Shown here: one piece after another, positions 44,288 to 54,723 of the stretch | Layout of the letters: each line of letters begins with the position of its first letter | How positions within the stretch are numbered: the first letter of the stretch is position 1 | From: Scytonema hofmannii PCC 7110 | Lineage (GTDB): Bacteria; Cyanobacteriota; Cyanobacteriia; Cyanobacteriales; Nostocaceae | Length of the DNA: 64,000 nucleotides | Reading direction: 5' to 3' | Assembly (NCBI RefSeq): GCF_000346485.2 | Contig: NZ_KQ976354.1 | Span: 2,503,162-2,567,161 of the forward strand | Position numbers and translations under genes: made by a program | The notes under the pieces: model-generated | Database searches by the model: none | What the model saw: only the letters and a program-made list of their open reading frames with translations | What the model was told of the DNA's origin: nothing

Positions 44288-45433
44288 CTAGTGGTGCATT
44301 CCCAACGCCATGACTGCATTTTGCCCGCCAAAGCCAAAACTCAAACAAAGCACGTTGTGAATTTTACTTTGACGTACTTCTTTTACCAAATCTAAATCAA
44401 ATTCTGAATTGCTCAATCCCACACAAGGTGGTAATATTTGATGCTGTAATGCCATGAGGGAAAACGCAATACCTAAGGCTCCTGAAGCTCCTAAGGTGTG
44501 ACCTGTAGATCCTTTAGTTGAACTGACTGCTACGCCTTGAGGAAACAACTGCTGTATAACTTCGCTCTCTATGCGATCGTTCATTTGCGTTGCTGTACCG
44601 TGGGCGTGAATGTAATCAATATCGTTAAAGGTTAAGCTAGCACGGTTTAAACATTGTGCGATCGCTGATTTTGCACCCCTTCCTTCTGGTTCGGGAACAT
44701 TAGCATGATATGCATCTGCTGTCAATCCAAAACCGAGAATTTGACCATAAACCATAGCTTGACGCTGTTTTGCTAACTCTTCTGACTCTAAGACAAAGAC
44801 AGCACCGCCTTCTGCCAACGCCAAACCTTCTCGTTTGAAATCAAAAGGATAAACCCCTGTTTTCGCTAAAGCCCCCATTTGTTGAAACCCAGTTAGGGTA
44901 AGGGGTGTTATCGGCGCTTCTACTGCACCTGCGATCGCTCGCTGACATTGCCCAGTTTGAATGAGATTCACTGCTTGTGCGATCGCCCAAATTCCTGTAG
45001 AGCAAGCAGCCATTGGAGCTAAAACTGTTCCGCAAGAGCCAATCTGCCGTGCGACGGTGATGGCATTCATGTGGGGCAGAGTTTCTAACCAATTTTCTAA
45101 GCAGACACTAGGAGACTTGTCCCTTTGTTCCCGCATCTCCCGTGCCATCTGCTCCCATAAACCCTGATTGCTGCGGCTCGAACCAATAACCACTCCACAA
45201 TCAACTAAAGGTGAGAGCAAATTGGCATCCTGCAACGCCAGAGAAACAACCAACTGAGTGAGTGTTCTGAGTCTCGCTGGTTCTTCCTCAATCATCCCTA
45301 GAGGTAATGGTTTTAATTCTGGAAACGGTTGGTGCAAAATAATTCCAGATTTACCTGCAATCAATTGTTGCCAGCTTTCCTCTAAACTTTTACCTAAAGC
45401 AGAAACAAGACCAATACCAGTAATAACAACCAC
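44288..45433 (-). CDS. Beta-ketoacyl-ACP synthase (KAS II-like)
   Basis: The protein has 381 aa with the full thiolase-fold triad: Cys144 in MAACSTGIWA, His in IHAHGTATQMND, and His in KGSTGHTLGASGA. The N-terminus VVITGIGLVSALG and C-terminus SFGFGGQNAVMAL are typical. At about 380 aa it is shorter than FabF (about 410) and closer to stand-alone KAS copies. It could serve fatty acid or specialised lipid synthesis; no other such genes are adjacent. Confidence 0.9.
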   Translation of the reverse strand: MVVITGIGLVSALGKSLEESWQQLIAGKSGIILHQPFPELKPLPLGMIEEEPARLRTLTQLVVSLALQDANLLSPLVDCGVVIGSSRSNQGLWEQMAREMREQRDKSPSVCLENWLETLPHMNAITVARQIGSCGTVLAPMAACSTGIWAIAQAVNLIQTGQCQRAIAGAVEAPITPLTLTGFQQMGALAKTGVYPFDFKREGLALAEGGAVFVLESEELAKQRQAMVYGQILGFGLTADAYHANVPEPEGRGAKSAIAQCLNRASLTFNDIDYIHAHGTATQMNDRIESEVIQQLFPQGVAVSSTKGSTGHTLGASGALGIAFSLMALQHQILPPCVGLSNSEFDLDLVKEVRQSKIHNVLCLSFGFGGQNAVMALGMHH

Positions 45434-45436
45434 TTT

Positions 45437-45525
45437 TAAGAGAGGGGAGTGGGGAGTAGGGGGTAGGGAGTAGGGGGTAGGAAATATGTAAGTTCACCAT
45501 TTCCCATTCCCTATTCCCTACTCCC
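45437..45525. repeat. GGGAGTA heptamer repeats on both arms
   Basis: GGGGAGTGGGGAGTAGGGGG at 45444 onward and CTATTCCCTACTCCCTAG at the other edge can base-pair across a short centre. It lies between the KAS start and the cyclophilin stop. Confidence 0.65.
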
Positions 45526-46331
45526 TAGTTCTTCAAATTTTCTGAACCTTGAGTGACTTTAGCAGAGTCAATCCGATCTCCTTGCTGGATTTTATCAACC
45601 ACGTCCATTCCTTCTCGAACATAGCCAAACACAGCATAACTACCGTCTAAGGAGGAAAGATCGGACAAAGCAAAGTAAAACTGAGAGGATGCAGAATCAG
45701 GCATTTGCGATCGCGCCATTGCTACTGCACCACGTTTATGTTGCAGTGCTGGTGGTTGAGAAATTACTGCATCTTTAAAAGTTTTACCATATATGGGCTT
45801 TTTTGAGCCTAGTGGCTTGATTTCTAAAGGTATGTAACGAATTTTGTTTGTTTTTGGATCGATAAAACTGCCCGTACCTAGATCGGTGACTGGTATTTTT
45901 GGATCTTTACTTTGAGGATCTCCCCCTTGCACCACAAAAGGACTTGGATCGCGCTCAACTCTATGGAATATTAGCCCGTTGTATGCGCCTCGTTGAACCA
46001 AATCCACAAAATTGCCTGCAGTGATAGGAGCATTTGTACCATCCACTTCGATAGTGATGGGCGAACCTTTGACTGTCATCACTACAGTTGCTTTGCCTTC
46101 AAGTCGTGGCAATTCTTTAAGTCCGGGAATGCTCTCGCTGGCATTTTCCGATACAGGAGTTGTTGCTGAGTTTACCGTCTCGGTACCTGTCTCAGTGGAT
46201 AACTCGGAACTTGTTTGAGTAGCGGTAGAAGTTGGAGAGGAATTGGAAGCTACCTGCGATGTTGAACAGCTGCCAAGCAGAAACGCACTGAAAATGAAAA
46301 CGAATAAAAATTTGGAACAGTTTAACCGCAT
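45525..46331 (-). CDS. Cyclophilin-type peptidyl-prolyl isomerase, lipoprotein (copy 1)
   Basis: The protein has 268 aa. A lipoprotein signal ends in LLGSCS (about residue 22), then a Ser/Thr-rich linker. The cyclophilin domain spans about 80-265: [67 protein letters not shown] and [12 protein letters not shown]. It is exported and attached to a membrane, assisting folding of periplasmic proteins. It is closely similar to the next gene, so the pair is a tandem duplication. Confidence 0.9.
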   Translation of the reverse strand: MRLNCSKFLFVFIFSAFLLGSCSTSQVASNSSPTSTATQTSSELSTETGTETVNSATTPVSENASESIPGLKELPRLEGKATVVMTVKGSPITIEVDGTNAPITAGNFVDLVQRGAYNGLIFHRVERDPSPFVVQGGDPQSKDPKIPVTDLGTGSFIDPKTNKIRYIPLEIKPLGSKKPIYGKTFKDAVISQPPALQHKRGAVAMARSQMPDSASSQFYFALSDLSSLDGSYAVFGYVREGMDVVDKIQQGDRIDSAKVTQGSENLKN

Positions 46332-46351
46332 TGCTTAACACGAACTTAACT

Positions 46352-46430
46352 TGGGGAGTGGGGAGTGGGGAGTGGGGAGTGTGGGTAGGGAGTGAGGGAG
46401 TGAGGGAGTGAGGGAGTGAGGGAGTGGAGA
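46352..46430. repeat. GGGGAGT / GAGGGAGT heptamer array
   Basis: Several GGGGAGT units are followed by five GTGAGGGA units, lying between the two cyclophilin genes. Confidence 0.8.
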
Positions 46431-46464
46431 AAATGTATATTCTCTATTCCCTACTCCCTACTCC

Positions 46465-47268
46465 CTAGTTCTTCAAGTTTTCTGCACCTTGAGTGACTTT
46501 AGCTGAATCAATGCGATCGCCCTGTTGAATTTTGTTAACAACTTCCATGCCATTGGTGACATAACCAAAAACAGCATAGCTACCATCTAGGAAACTGAGG
46601 TTGTCTAGAGCAAAATAAAACTGGGAGGATGCAGAGTCAGGCATTTGCGATCGCGCCATTGCTACTGCCCCCAGTTTATGCTGAAGTACAGGTGGTTTAT
46701 TAACGCGTGCCATTTCAAGAGTTTTGCTGTAAACTGGCTCCTCTGCTCCTTGGGGTTTAATCTCCAGAGGTATGCGACGTTCTTTGCCAGTTTTTGAATC
46801 GACAAAACCGCCTGTTCCCAAGCGGCTTGCTGGTACTTTTGGGTCTTTGCTTTGAGGATCGCCCCCTTGAACCACAAACGGTTGGGGCTGGCGTACAACT
46901 CTGTGGAAAACTAAGCCATCGTACACGCCTTTCTCGACTAAATCTACAAAATTGCCTGCAGTGATAGGGGCGTTTGTACCATCTACTTCAATAGTGATAG
47001 GCGATCCATCAACAGTTATCACTACAGTCGCCTTGCCTTCGAGCCGTGGTAAGTCATTCATTCTGGGAATACTCTTCTTTGTAAGTTGAGATACAAGGGT
47101 TGCTTGTTTGGTTAAAGTCCCGGTACTTAACTGGGTAGTTGCTTGAGTCGGTGTGAAAGTTGGCAGAGAACTGGCTACAGCTGGCTGCTTAAAACAACTG
47201 CCAAGCCATAATATACCAACCATCAATAAAGCAACTGCTAATTTGGAAATGTTAAACCGCATGACCAA
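46465..47268 (-). CDS. Cyclophilin-type peptidyl-prolyl isomerase, lipoprotein (copy 2)
   Basis: The protein has 267 aa. The signal is [11 protein letters not shown] with the lipobox Cys at about 25. The cyclophilin domain aligns residue-for-residue with copy 1 ([55 protein letters not shown]), and the end QGAENLKN parallels QGSENLKN. The linker differs most. It is the first gene of the pair in transcription order. Divergence of the linkers and signals shows the duplication is not very recent. Confidence 0.9.
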   Translation of the reverse strand: MVMRFNISKLAVALLMVGILWLGSCFKQPAVASSLPTFTPTQATTQLSTGTLTKQATLVSQLTKKSIPRMNDLPRLEGKATVVITVDGSPITIEVDGTNAPITAGNFVDLVEKGVYDGLVFHRVVRQPQPFVVQGGDPQSKDPKVPASRLGTGGFVDSKTGKERRIPLEIKPQGAEEPVYSKTLEMARVNKPPVLQHKLGAVAMARSQMPDSASSQFYFALDNLSFLDGSYAVFGYVTNGMEVVNKIQQGDRIDSAKVTQGAENLKN

Positions 47269-47292
47269 GTACAGAAGCGACCAATGTATCTT

Positions 47293-47362
47293 AGCAGTGA
47301 CCAGTAATCAGTGACCACTCACCAAGTTACTGGTCACTGTTCACTGGTCACTGGTCACTGTT
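47293..47362. repeat. GACCAGT/GGTCACT heptamer repeats, both orientations
   Basis: CAGTGACCAGTAATCAGTGA and TGTTCACTGGTCACTGGTCA face each other, able to form a hairpin, between ycf4 and the cyclophilin gene. Confidence 0.7.
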
Positions 47363-47957
47363 AAAGTCCTTCCAAGGGTACTTCCAAAAAACGGGCTAAT
47401 TTAGCGCCTTGAATTTCCAACTCTTGTAATGACATCGGTTGACCTACTGATGATAAAGGAATGTCTCGGCGACCTTTAACACGTAGGTAAAGTGCGCGAC
47501 GGGGGTTCATGCCCCCTCTAATATCTACCTGAACGGACTGTAAGTCGTCAGTGGTGCAATCAATTTCTATACGACGGTTTTTGCCGGGAAATCCCCAGCG
47601 AAAGATTTTGACTTTGCCTGTTTCCCGATTGAAATCGTTGTATCCGCCGCCCACATCCCAGATAACTGTTAACCACAGGTACAGGGCTAAAAGTAGACCG
47701 GCAGAACCGTACAACCCCATGACTAATCCTTGGGGATAGAACACTAGTTGCGTTGGGTCAGTCACTAAGAGTAAATTGACTTTTAGATAACTTGAAATTC
47801 CAGATAGCAAAAAGCCTGTGCTTCCCATTGAGACTACAGTTGCCCACCAGTAGTTACTGAACCGACGGGAACCGAGAACCTTTTGATGGAGAACGTTGGA
47901 AGTAGAGTTGCCCTCTGACGGGAACTCGCCTTTGCTGATGGTTGTTGATGCCGTCAT
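47361..47957 (-). CDS. ycf4: Photosystem I assembly protein Ycf4
   Basis: The protein has 198 aa. It has two membrane helices (NYWWATVVSMGSTGFLLSGI and YPQGLVMGLYGSAGLLLALY) and the conserved soluble part DVGGGYNDFNRETGKVKIFR, WGFPGKNRRIEI and VQVDIRGGMNPRRALYLRVK. Ycf4 is a thylakoid scaffold for PSI assembly. It is about 12 residues longer at the N-terminus than typical. It is divergent from psbD, a common cyanobacterial neighbourhood. Confidence 0.95.
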   Translation of the reverse strand: MTASTTISKGEFPSEGNSTSNVLHQKVLGSRRFSNYWWATVVSMGSTGFLLSGISSYLKVNLLLVTDPTQLVFYPQGLVMGLYGSAGLLLALYLWLTVIWDVGGGYNDFNRETGKVKIFRWGFPGKNRRIEIDCTTDDLQSVQVDIRGGMNPRRALYLRVKGRRDIPLSSVGQPMSLQELEIQGAKLARFLEVPLEGL

Positions 47958-48433
47958 GAACTAAACTACCTTCTAACTCAGGGGTCAGGGAGCGGGGATT
48001 AGGGGCTAGGGTATAAACTTTCGCCTCTTGTTTGATGTTTTGCCCTCTGCCCTCTGCCTTTCTTCTTGTAATTAGTTTGCCACTGGATCGCCTGTATTGC
48101 AAGTTTTGTGAGATTTCTGAGAAAAGTTGTGTCAGATTGTAAAAATTCTGATATTAATCATAAGTAGTAGGTTTATGCTTTGTACTTGATTTTTAAGTGT
48201 TAATCGCGCACAAAGCCGGACTAATGTGATAAGTTAAGAATCATTAAGTTTCTGCAAGCTGGATTACTAACTAGTAGAAACTGTTGTGACACTAATAATA
48301 TGAGAAACTCTGACTACTTAAGGTAGCAGTTTCTCAGAACGCTCGGTTGCTTTTAGGTAGCTGTGAGTGTCATAAACAAAACCTTAATTCCTCAAAAAGT
48401 TGCAATTTTTAGTAAAAAGAGGATTTTAGTCCA
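47958..48433. promoter_or_regulatory. Divergent ycf4/psbD control region
   Basis: 476 bp. It contains a heptamer-like stretch near ycf4 and AT-rich sequence after 48110. A 5'-leader hairpin lies at 48301-48336, and a ribosome site AGAGGA lies about 10 nt before the psbD ATG. No defined -10/-35 pair could be chosen with confidence. Confidence 0.4.
48301..48336 (+). promoter_or_regulatory. Hairpin in the psbD leader region
   Basis: A 9-bp perfect stem TGAGAAACT / AGTTTCTCA has an 18-nt interior, about 97 nt upstream of the psbD start. It may be an mRNA 5'-leader element affecting stability or translation; this is inference. Confidence 0.4.
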
Positions 48434-49492
48434 ATGACCATCGCAGTTGGACGCGCCCCCAGTACAAGAGGGTGGTTTGACGTTCTAGACGACTGGTTGA
48501 AGCGCGACCGTTTCGTATTTGTAGGTTGGTCGGGGATACTGTTGTTTCCCTGTGCTTTCCTAGCCCTCGGCGGTTGGCTGACCGGTACAACATTCGTAAC
48601 AAGCTGGTATACACACGGCTTGGCGTCCTCCTACTTGGAAGGGTGTAACTTCCTGACAGTAGCAGTATCCACACCAGCAGACAGCATGGGACATTCGTTG
48701 TTGCTGTTGTGGGGACCAGAAGCACAAGGAGATTTCACCCGTTGGTTTCAATTAGGCGGATTGTGGCCTTTTGTAGCGCTGCATGGAGCCTTTGCGCTGA
48801 TCGGGTTTATGCTCAGACAGTTTGAAATCGCCAGACTCGTAGGGATACGTCCATACAATGCGATCGCGTTTTCGGCACCAATTGCAGTGTTCGTGAGCGT
48901 ATTCTTGATGTACCCCTTGGGACAATCATCCTGGTTCTTTGCACCCAGCTTTGGAGTGGCAGCAATCTTCCGCTTCTTGCTGTTCTTGCAAGGGTTCCAC
49001 AACTGGACACTCAACCCCTTCCACATGATGGGAGTTGCGGGTGTACTAGGTGGAGCGTTGCTGTGTGCGATCCACGGAGCAACAGTGGAAAACACCCTGT
49101 TTGAAGACGGCGAAGGGTCAAACACCTTCCGTGCGTTCAACCCCACCCAAGCAGAAGAAACCTACTCCATGGTGACAGCAAACCGTTTCTGGTCACAGAT
49201 ATTCGGGATTGCTTTCTCCAACAAGCGCTGGTTGCACTTCTTCATGTTGTTTGTACCAGTGACAGGGCTGTGGATGAGCGCAGTTGGGATTGTGGGTTTG
49301 GCACTCAACCTGCGAGCATATGACTTCGTGTCGCAAGAATTGCGTGCGGCAGAAGACCCAGAATTTGAAACCTTCTATACCAAAAACATTTTGCTAAACG
49401 AGGGTATCCGCGCTTGGATGGCTCCTCAAGACCAGCCTCACGAAAAATTTGTATTCCCAGAAGAGGTACTGCCACGTGGTAACGCTCTCTAA
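48434..49492 (+). CDS. psbD: Photosystem II D2 protein
   Basis: The protein has 352 aa, the normal length. It begins [20 protein letters not shown] and shows the five-helix D2 pattern with [37 protein letters not shown] and [14 protein letters not shown] at the end. D2 forms the PSII reaction-centre core with D1 and binds plastoquinone QA, P680 chlorophylls and the non-heme iron. It is cotranscribed with psbC, whose GTG start lies inside its last codons. A hairpin lies in its leader. Confidence 0.98.
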   Translation: MTIAVGRAPSTRGWFDVLDDWLKRDRFVFVGWSGILLFPCAFLALGGWLTGTTFVTSWYTHGLASSYLEGCNFLTVAVSTPADSMGHSLLLLWGPEAQGDFTRWFQLGGLWPFVALHGAFALIGFMLRQFEIARLVGIRPYNAIAFSAPIAVFVSVFLMYPLGQSSWFFAPSFGVAAIFRFLLFLQGFHNWTLNPFHMMGVAGVLGGALLCAIHGATVENTLFEDGEGSNTFRAFNPTQAEETYSMVTANRFWSQIFGIAFSNKRWLHFFMLFVPVTGLWMSAVGIVGLALNLRAYDFVSQELRAAEDPEFETFYTKNILLNEGIRAWMAPQDQPHEKFVFPEEVLPRGNAL

Positions 49493-50864
49493 TAGTCCTG
49501 CAGTTATGGGTTCAGGCCGCGACCAAGACTCCACCGGTTTTGCTTGGTGGGCTGGTAACGCCCGTCTCATTAACCTCTCCGGTAAACTTTTGGGTGCTCA
49601 CGTTGCCCACTCTGGTTTGATTGTTTTCTGGGCTGGAGCAATGACCTTGTTTGAGGTTGCTCACTTCGTTCCTGAAAAGCCCATGTACGAGCAGGGCTTA
49701 ATCCTGCTACCTCACCTCGCAACCCTCGGTTGGGGCGTTGGTCCTGGTGGTGAAGTTATTGACACCTTCCCATACTTTGTTGTAGGTGTACTGCACCTTA
49801 TTTCTTCTGCAGTACTCGGTTTTGGCGGTATATATCATGCCATCCGAGGGCCAGAAACCTTAGAAGAGTACTCCTCTTTCTTCGGCTACGACTGGAAAGA
49901 CAAGAACAAGATGACCAACATCATCGGCTTCCATCTCATTATCTTGGGATGTGGTGCTTTGCTGTTGGTACTGAAAGCAATGTTCTTTGGCGGTTTGTAT
50001 GACACTTGGGCACCTGGTGGTGGTGATGTTCGCGTCATTACCAACCCAACTTTGAACCCTGGTGTCATCTTCGGTTACCTGCTGAAATCACCATTCGGTG
50101 GTGAAGGTTGGATTGTGAGCGTTGATAACCTAGAAGACGTTGTTGGCGGTCACATTTGGGTTGCCTTCATCTGCATTGTAGGTGGAATCTTCCACATCCT
50201 CACCAAACCTTTTGGCTGGTCACGCCGCGCTTCAATTTGGTCTGGTGAAGCTTACCTCTCCTACAGTTTGGGCGCTTTGTCCTTAATGGGCTTTATCGCT
50301 TCCTGTATGGTTTGGTTCAACAATACCGTTTACCCAAGCGAATTCTACGGTCCTACAGGTCCTGAAGCGTCTCAAGCTCAAGCTCTGACTTTCCTGATCC
50401 GCGACCAACGCTTGGGTGCTAACGTCGGTTCCGCTCAAGGTCCAACAGGTCTTGGTAAATACCTGATGCGCTCTCCTACAGGTGAAATCATCTTCGGTGG
50501 TGAAACCATGCGCTTCTGGGATTTTCGCGGTCCTTGGTTAGAACCTCTAAGAGGACCTAATGGTCTTGACTTGGATAAAATCAAGAACGACATTCAACCT
50601 TGGCAAGCTCGTCGTGCTGCTGAGTACATGACTCACGCTCCTTTGGGTTCTCTGAACTCTGTAGGTGGTGTAGCAACAGAGATTAACTCCTTCAACTACG
50701 TATCTCCTCGTGCTTGGTTGGCAACGTCTCATTTTGTATTGGGCTTCTTTTTCTTGGTAGGTCACCTGTGGCATGCTGGTCGCGCCCGTGCAGCCGCCGG
50801 TGGTTTCGAGAAGGGAATTGACCGTGAAAATGAGCCTGTAATGTTCATGGGAGATCTTGATTAA
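49476..50864 (+). CDS. psbC: Photosystem II CP43 chlorophyll protein
   Basis: The protein has 462 aa from the GTG at 49476, which overlaps psbD by 17 bp in the +1 frame, the conserved psbD-psbC arrangement. The sequence [20 protein letters not shown] starts as CP43 does. The large lumenal loop includes [20 protein letters not shown], contributing the conserved Glu and Arg near the manganese cluster. Six chlorophyll-binding helices are apparent. It is an inner antenna of PSII. A terminator follows. Confidence 0.98.
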   Translation: MVTLSNSPAVMGSGRDQDSTGFAWWAGNARLINLSGKLLGAHVAHSGLIVFWAGAMTLFEVAHFVPEKPMYEQGLILLPHLATLGWGVGPGGEVIDTFPYFVVGVLHLISSAVLGFGGIYHAIRGPETLEEYSSFFGYDWKDKNKMTNIIGFHLIILGCGALLLVLKAMFFGGLYDTWAPGGGDVRVITNPTLNPGVIFGYLLKSPFGGEGWIVSVDNLEDVVGGHIWVAFICIVGGIFHILTKPFGWSRRASIWSGEAYLSYSLGALSLMGFIASCMVWFNNTVYPSEFYGPTGPEASQAQALTFLIRDQRLGANVGSAQGPTGLGKYLMRSPTGEIIFGGETMRFWDFRGPWLEPLRGPNGLDLDKIKNDIQPWQARRAAEYMTHAPLGSLNSVGGVATEINSFNYVSPRAWLATSHFVLGFFFLVGHLWHAGRARAAAGGFEKGIDRENEPVMFMGDLD

Positions 50865-50890
50865 TAGATTTTTTCATCACTGATAATCGG

Positions 50891-50926
50891 GTTAAAGCTT
50901 CTGCGTCAAAGCAGGAGCTTTTTTTT
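50891..50926. terminator. Rho-independent terminator after psbC (bidirectional)
   Basis: AAGCTTCTGC, a 6-nt loop, GCAGGAGCTT with one bulge, then TTTTTTT. It is shared by the convergent response-regulator gene, which ends at 50931. Confidence 0.75.
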
Positions 50927-50930
50927 ATCA

Positions 50931-51599
50931 TTAAATTTCCAACTGTGGTAAAAACGTACTGACAAACAAGGCAGCTTGAGTGCGATCGCGCAGATGAAGT
51001 TGGCTTAAAATACTAGTAACATGATTTCTCACTGTCCGTTCCGAGATATAAAGCTCGTGAGCAATCTCACGGTTGCTAAATCCCATTGCAATTAAACGCA
51101 ATACCTCTTTCTCTCTGGGGGACAATTTTGCTATTTCCAATGGCATAACTGATTGTAAGGGCTGAGGTTCGTGAGGGAAAGCAAAAGCTTTTTCAAAAAG
51201 TCCCGGTCCCATGTGGGTATAACCTTGATGAACTGCACGAATAGCAACGGCTAACTCCTCAAGTGGCGTATGCTTCAAAACATAACCCCTTGCTCCATAA
51301 CGCATTGCTTGCGTAACATATTCATCATCATCAAAAGTAGTCAGAACCAAAATCCGAACTTCAGGAAAACGCTGTGAAAAAACTTGAGTTGCTGCTACGC
51401 CATCCATCACAGGCATCCTAACATCCATCAACACAACATCCGGTTGCATCAATGTATGATAAAAAGCTTCCATCACTTCAAGCGCCCGTTGACCATTCTC
51501 AGCATCTCCCACCACCTGCAAATCTGGTTTTGATTCCAGCAAGTTTTTTAGACCCTGACGAATAATCATTTGGTCATCTACCAGTAACAGGCGAATCAT
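50931..51599 (-). CDS. NarL/FixJ-family response regulator
   Basis: The protein has 222 aa. The receiver domain (1-120) has Asp8/Asp9, the phospho-acceptor Asp59 in [12 protein letters not shown], and Lys in [11 protein letters not shown]. The LuxR-type helix-turn-helix occupies about 155-215 ([20 protein letters not shown], then [20 protein letters not shown]). It is encoded downstream of its histidine kinase, with an 83-bp heptamer array between them. Target genes are unknown. Confidence 0.93.
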   Translation of the reverse strand: MIRLLLVDDQMIIRQGLKNLLESKPDLQVVGDAENGQRALEVMEAFYHTLMQPDVVLMDVRMPVMDGVAATQVFSQRFPEVRILVLTTFDDDEYVTQAMRYGARGYVLKHTPLEELAVAIRAVHQGYTHMGPGLFEKAFAFPHEPQPLQSVMPLEIAKLSPREKEVLRLIAMGFSNREIAHELYISERTVRNHVTSILSQLHLRDRTQAALFVSTFLPQLEI

Positions 51600-51684
51600 G
51601 AGATTTTGGATTTTGGATTTTGGATTTTGGATTTTGGATTTTGGATTTTGGATTTTGGATTTTGGATTTTGGATTTTGGATTTT
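51600..51684. repeat. GGATTTT heptamer array, about 12 copies
   Basis: This nearly perfect 7-bp tandem array lies exactly between the sensor kinase stop and the response regulator start. It provides most of the intercistronic spacer. Confidence 0.9.
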
Positions 51685-52930
51685 AGATTCCTGTCTGTTC
51701 AGAAGGCATTACAGATGAATTTATCATGGGAATAACCACCATGATTCGACATCCTTTCCCAGGTTCACTAAAAATATAGAAACTTCCACCCAAAGCCGCA
51801 GATCGTTCTCGCATCCCCTGAAGCCCAAAACCTGTAGTGTTTTGTTCTAGATTAAAACCTTTGCCATTGTCTTCTACAAGCAAATTTAGCTTTCCGACTT
51901 GAGACTGTAATTGAACGGTAACCTGAGTTGCAACACTATGTTTTGATATATTGGTAAGCGCTTCCTGTAAAATACGATAAATCGTAATGCTGACTTCAGG
52001 TGTTAAAGGAAAGGTCAAACTAACTTTCCAATTTGGGGTTAAGTTAGTTCTATTACGAAAGTCTTGAATAAGATTGCTAATTGCACTTTCTAGCGATTTG
52101 CCGCGCAAAGGATCGGCTCTAAGTGTCGCTACTGAACGGGAAACTTCTTGCAATGCTTGGTAAGCTAACTGTTTTGCTTCTCTTAAAAATTCTATGGCTC
52201 GATCTGTATTTGACGGTAATAACAATAGAGCATTTTCTAACTGAATAGTCTGGGCAGTTAAAGCATGTCCTAAAGAGTCGTGAATCTCACGTGCAATGCG
52301 ATTTCGCTCTTGTAAAGTCGCTTGGTTTTCAATCCGCAACGCATATTGACGAAGTTGCTCGTGAGCGATCGCTAGTTCTTGCCGACTTCTACGTTCTGAC
52401 AAAACAGCATTTACTAATAATAGCACAAATGCTAGAGTAAGCGCAAAAGAAATCGCATTATTGAGGATTAAATTTGCCGTATTTGTGGCAATTTGTTCTG
52501 CAATTGGTTTTGGTTGTCCGATAGGAATTCTAACAAAAATAATTGATTGACTTCTTATGATAATGATATAAAGGTATGATACGTAAACCAAACCTGCAAC
52601 AATTAAACGACCCCAGAGTTTAAACATTTGGCAACTGCGAATAACCGCAATTAAACCAAGCATGGGAATAAAGCGAATATAATGGCTCATCACCGCAGGT
52701 AGGAAAACAATACCTAATACCACAGCCGTATAAATCATCTTATGACTGAACTTGTTAGTTGGTAACCTCAAACCCATAGCCCCAAACACAACAATGATCA
52801 AAACAGTCAGCCAAGGGGAAGTCTGTAATGGGTAAATGGGCGGTAGCAGGAGTGCGGTTAAGGCACTCATGCCCAAAAGTAACCATTCCAGATATAACAT
52901 TAAGCGCAGGGGAGGCAGAGAACGCGACAT
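51683..52930 (-). CDS. NarX/DegS-type sensor histidine kinase
   Basis: The protein has 415 aa. Five or six hydrophobic segments fill residues 8-175, with only short loops, suggesting membrane or intramembrane sensing. A coiled coil (180-210) leads to the HisKA_3 box [20 protein letters not shown] with phospho-acceptor His217. The HATPase domain has [18 protein letters not shown] (N box), VEDNGKGF and [16 protein letters not shown]. It pairs with the downstream response regulator. The stop codon is at the edge of the heptamer array. Confidence 0.92.
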   Translation of the reverse strand: MSRSLPPLRLMLYLEWLLLGMSALTALLLPPIYPLQTSPWLTVLIIVVFGAMGLRLPTNKFSHKMIYTAVVLGIVFLPAVMSHYIRFIPMLGLIAVIRSCQMFKLWGRLIVAGLVYVSYLYIIIIRSQSIIFVRIPIGQPKPIAEQIATNTANLILNNAISFALTLAFVLLLVNAVLSERRSRQELAIAHEQLRQYALRIENQATLQERNRIAREIHDSLGHALTAQTIQLENALLLLPSNTDRAIEFLREAKQLAYQALQEVSRSVATLRADPLRGKSLESAISNLIQDFRNRTNLTPNWKVSLTFPLTPEVSITIYRILQEALTNISKHSVATQVTVQLQSQVGKLNLLVEDNGKGFNLEQNTTGFGLQGMRERSAALGGSFYIFSEPGKGCRIMVVIPMINSSVMPSEQTGI

Positions 52931-52936
52931 TATAAA

Positions 52937-53003
52937 GAAGGGAGTGGGGAGTAGGGAGTAGGGAGTAGGGAGTGGAGAGTAGGGAGTGGGGAGTAGAGAT
53001 AAG
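52937..53003. repeat. GGGAGTA heptamer array upstream of the sensor kinase
   Basis: About eight GGGAGTA/GGGGAGT units. The remaining part of the 52931-53249 gap is AT-rich and holds the divergent starts, with a TCATGCTCCATCTCCC segment near 53163. No further element is recognised. Confidence 0.75.
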
Positions 53004-53249
53004 AGAAAGAAATTCCCTGACCCCTAACTCCTCAGTAAAAAGCATGACTTTTGTCATGAAGCCATAGTTACTTTTTTCCCAAGATGTTTGGGAGTTTTGC
53101 TTCATGCCATCTATATAGTTACCCGCATAAGATATGCATATGGCATTTAAGTATTAATAATGTCTCATGCTCCATCTCCCTCGTCCCTAAAAAATGGGGG
53201 CTTGGGAGTTTCTTAAATTATTGTTAGATTACAGGATAATTGTTACGGA

Positions 53250-54710
53250 ATGACGGAAGTGAAGGAAGCATCAGGATTGGAAAACAATACGCGACCGTGG
53301 AAAGAAGCTGACTCTGTCAAGAGGCGCGTAAAAATCAAGATACCAAAATGGGCCGTAGGATTGCTGATTTTAGGGTTTCTTGGGGGAGGTGGCTACCTTG
53401 GTGTACAGCAATTCATGACGTCGCAGCGTCAGGAATTCCGACGTCGCATCCAAACAGCACCTGTTGAACGGGCAAATCTTCCTGTCACGATCGCAGCCAA
53501 CGGTACTGTCAAGCCAGAACGCTCGATTAACGTCAGCCCGAAAAATTCCGGCGTTCTCAAAAAACTCCTGGTTAAGGAAGGCGATCGCATTCGGCAAGGA
53601 CAACTTCTAGCATACATGGATGACTCCAACCTACGAGGGCAACTTACCCAAGCCAAAGGAGAACTCGCAAATGCTCAGGCAAATTTGCGGTTGGTGCTAG
53701 CCGGTAACCGCAGTGAAGATGTTGCCAAAGCAAGAGCTGATGTGGTAAGGAACGAAGCCCAACTTCTTCAAGCGAAATCTCGCCTAGACTTGGCATCCTC
53801 GCGAGTGAAGCGGTTGCAAGGTCCCGTGTCAGAAGGAGCCGTTTCCCGTGACTCGTTAGATGAAGCTTTAACTGAAGAGCGTAATGCCAAAGATAATCTA
53901 GAACAGGTCAGAGCCAGCTTATCTGTGGCAAAACAAGAACTTGCTAAGCAACAGAATGGTTCCCGTCCAGAGGAAATTGACCAGGCACGCGCTCAAGTCT
54001 TATCTGCACAAGGGCGTTTGCAGACAACACAAGAACAAATCAACGATACAATTATTCGCGCTCCTTTCACTGGGGTAGTCACGCGCAAGTATGCTGACCC
54101 CGGTGCCTTCGTTGCCCCCACCACAGCAGGAAGCGATGTTTCTTCGGCGACTTCATCCTCTATTTTATCACTAGCATCGCAAAATCAGGTAACGGCAAAA
54201 GTTGCTGAAACCAATATTTCTCAAATCAAATTAGGACAATCGGTCACGATTAAAGCAGACGCTTATCCAGACAAAACGTTTACAGGAAAGGTCATTCAAG
54301 TTGCAGCGCAGTCCACAGTAGAGCAAAATGTCACAAATTTTGAAGTCAAATCCTCCCTTGCCGATCCGCAAAACCTACTTAGGTCAGGGATGAACGTGAA
54401 TATCGATTTTAACGTGGGGCAATTAAATAACGCTCTAGTTATTCCCACAGTTGCTATTGTGAGGCAAGACAATTCCAGTGGAGTTATGGTGCTATCTGAC
54501 TCTAAAGAAGGAAACAGAAAAAGACCGCGATTCCGACCAATTTCAACTGGAGTCACAGTGGGCAATAAAACTGTTGTTCGCTCTGGCTTGAGTGAGGGAG
54601 AACAAGTTTTGCTAAGTTTTCCACCAGGGTCACGTCCTCAGCAGGGAATGAGTCCCAGGATGTCACCTTTTGGGGGTGGCGGCTCTGGACTACCAAGGCG
54701 TGTGCGTTAG
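53250..54710 (+). CDS. Membrane fusion (adaptor) protein, HlyD/MacA family
   Basis: The protein has 486 aa. A cytoplasmic N-terminus (1-35) and a single membrane anchor WAVGLLILGFLGGGGYLGV come first. Next are biotinyl-lipoyl-like halves (ANGTVKPERSINVSPKNSGV and INDTIIRAPFTGVVTRKYAD), a long alpha-hairpin (about 130-270) and beta-barrel domains. The C-terminus is Gly/Pro/Arg-rich. It is the periplasmic adaptor of a tripartite export system with the next two genes, most like MacA. The exported substrate is unknown. Confidence 0.9.
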   Translation: MTEVKEASGLENNTRPWKEADSVKRRVKIKIPKWAVGLLILGFLGGGGYLGVQQFMTSQRQEFRRRIQTAPVERANLPVTIAANGTVKPERSINVSPKNSGVLKKLLVKEGDRIRQGQLLAYMDDSNLRGQLTQAKGELANAQANLRLVLAGNRSEDVAKARADVVRNEAQLLQAKSRLDLASSRVKRLQGPVSEGAVSRDSLDEALTEERNAKDNLEQVRASLSVAKQELAKQQNGSRPEEIDQARAQVLSAQGRLQTTQEQINDTIIRAPFTGVVTRKYADPGAFVAPTTAGSDVSSATSSSILSLASQNQVTAKVAETNISQIKLGQSVTIKADAYPDKTFTGKVIQVAAQSTVEQNVTNFEVKSSLADPQNLLRSGMNVNIDFNVGQLNNALVIPTVAIVRQDNSSGVMVLSDSKEGNRKRPRFRPISTGVTVGNKTVVRSGLSEGEQVLLSFPPGSRPQQGMSPRMSPFGGGGSGLPRRVR

Positions 54711-54723
54711 AAGAGGTATTTTT

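Noticed and set aside
49449..49475. Longer psbC start
   Set aside because: The added residues overlap psbD further and do not match CP43; the GTG at 49476 is the conserved start.
54670..54723. Earlier start for the MacB-like permease
   Set aside because: It would overlap the adaptor gene's end; the ATG at 54724 opens the conserved N-terminus.
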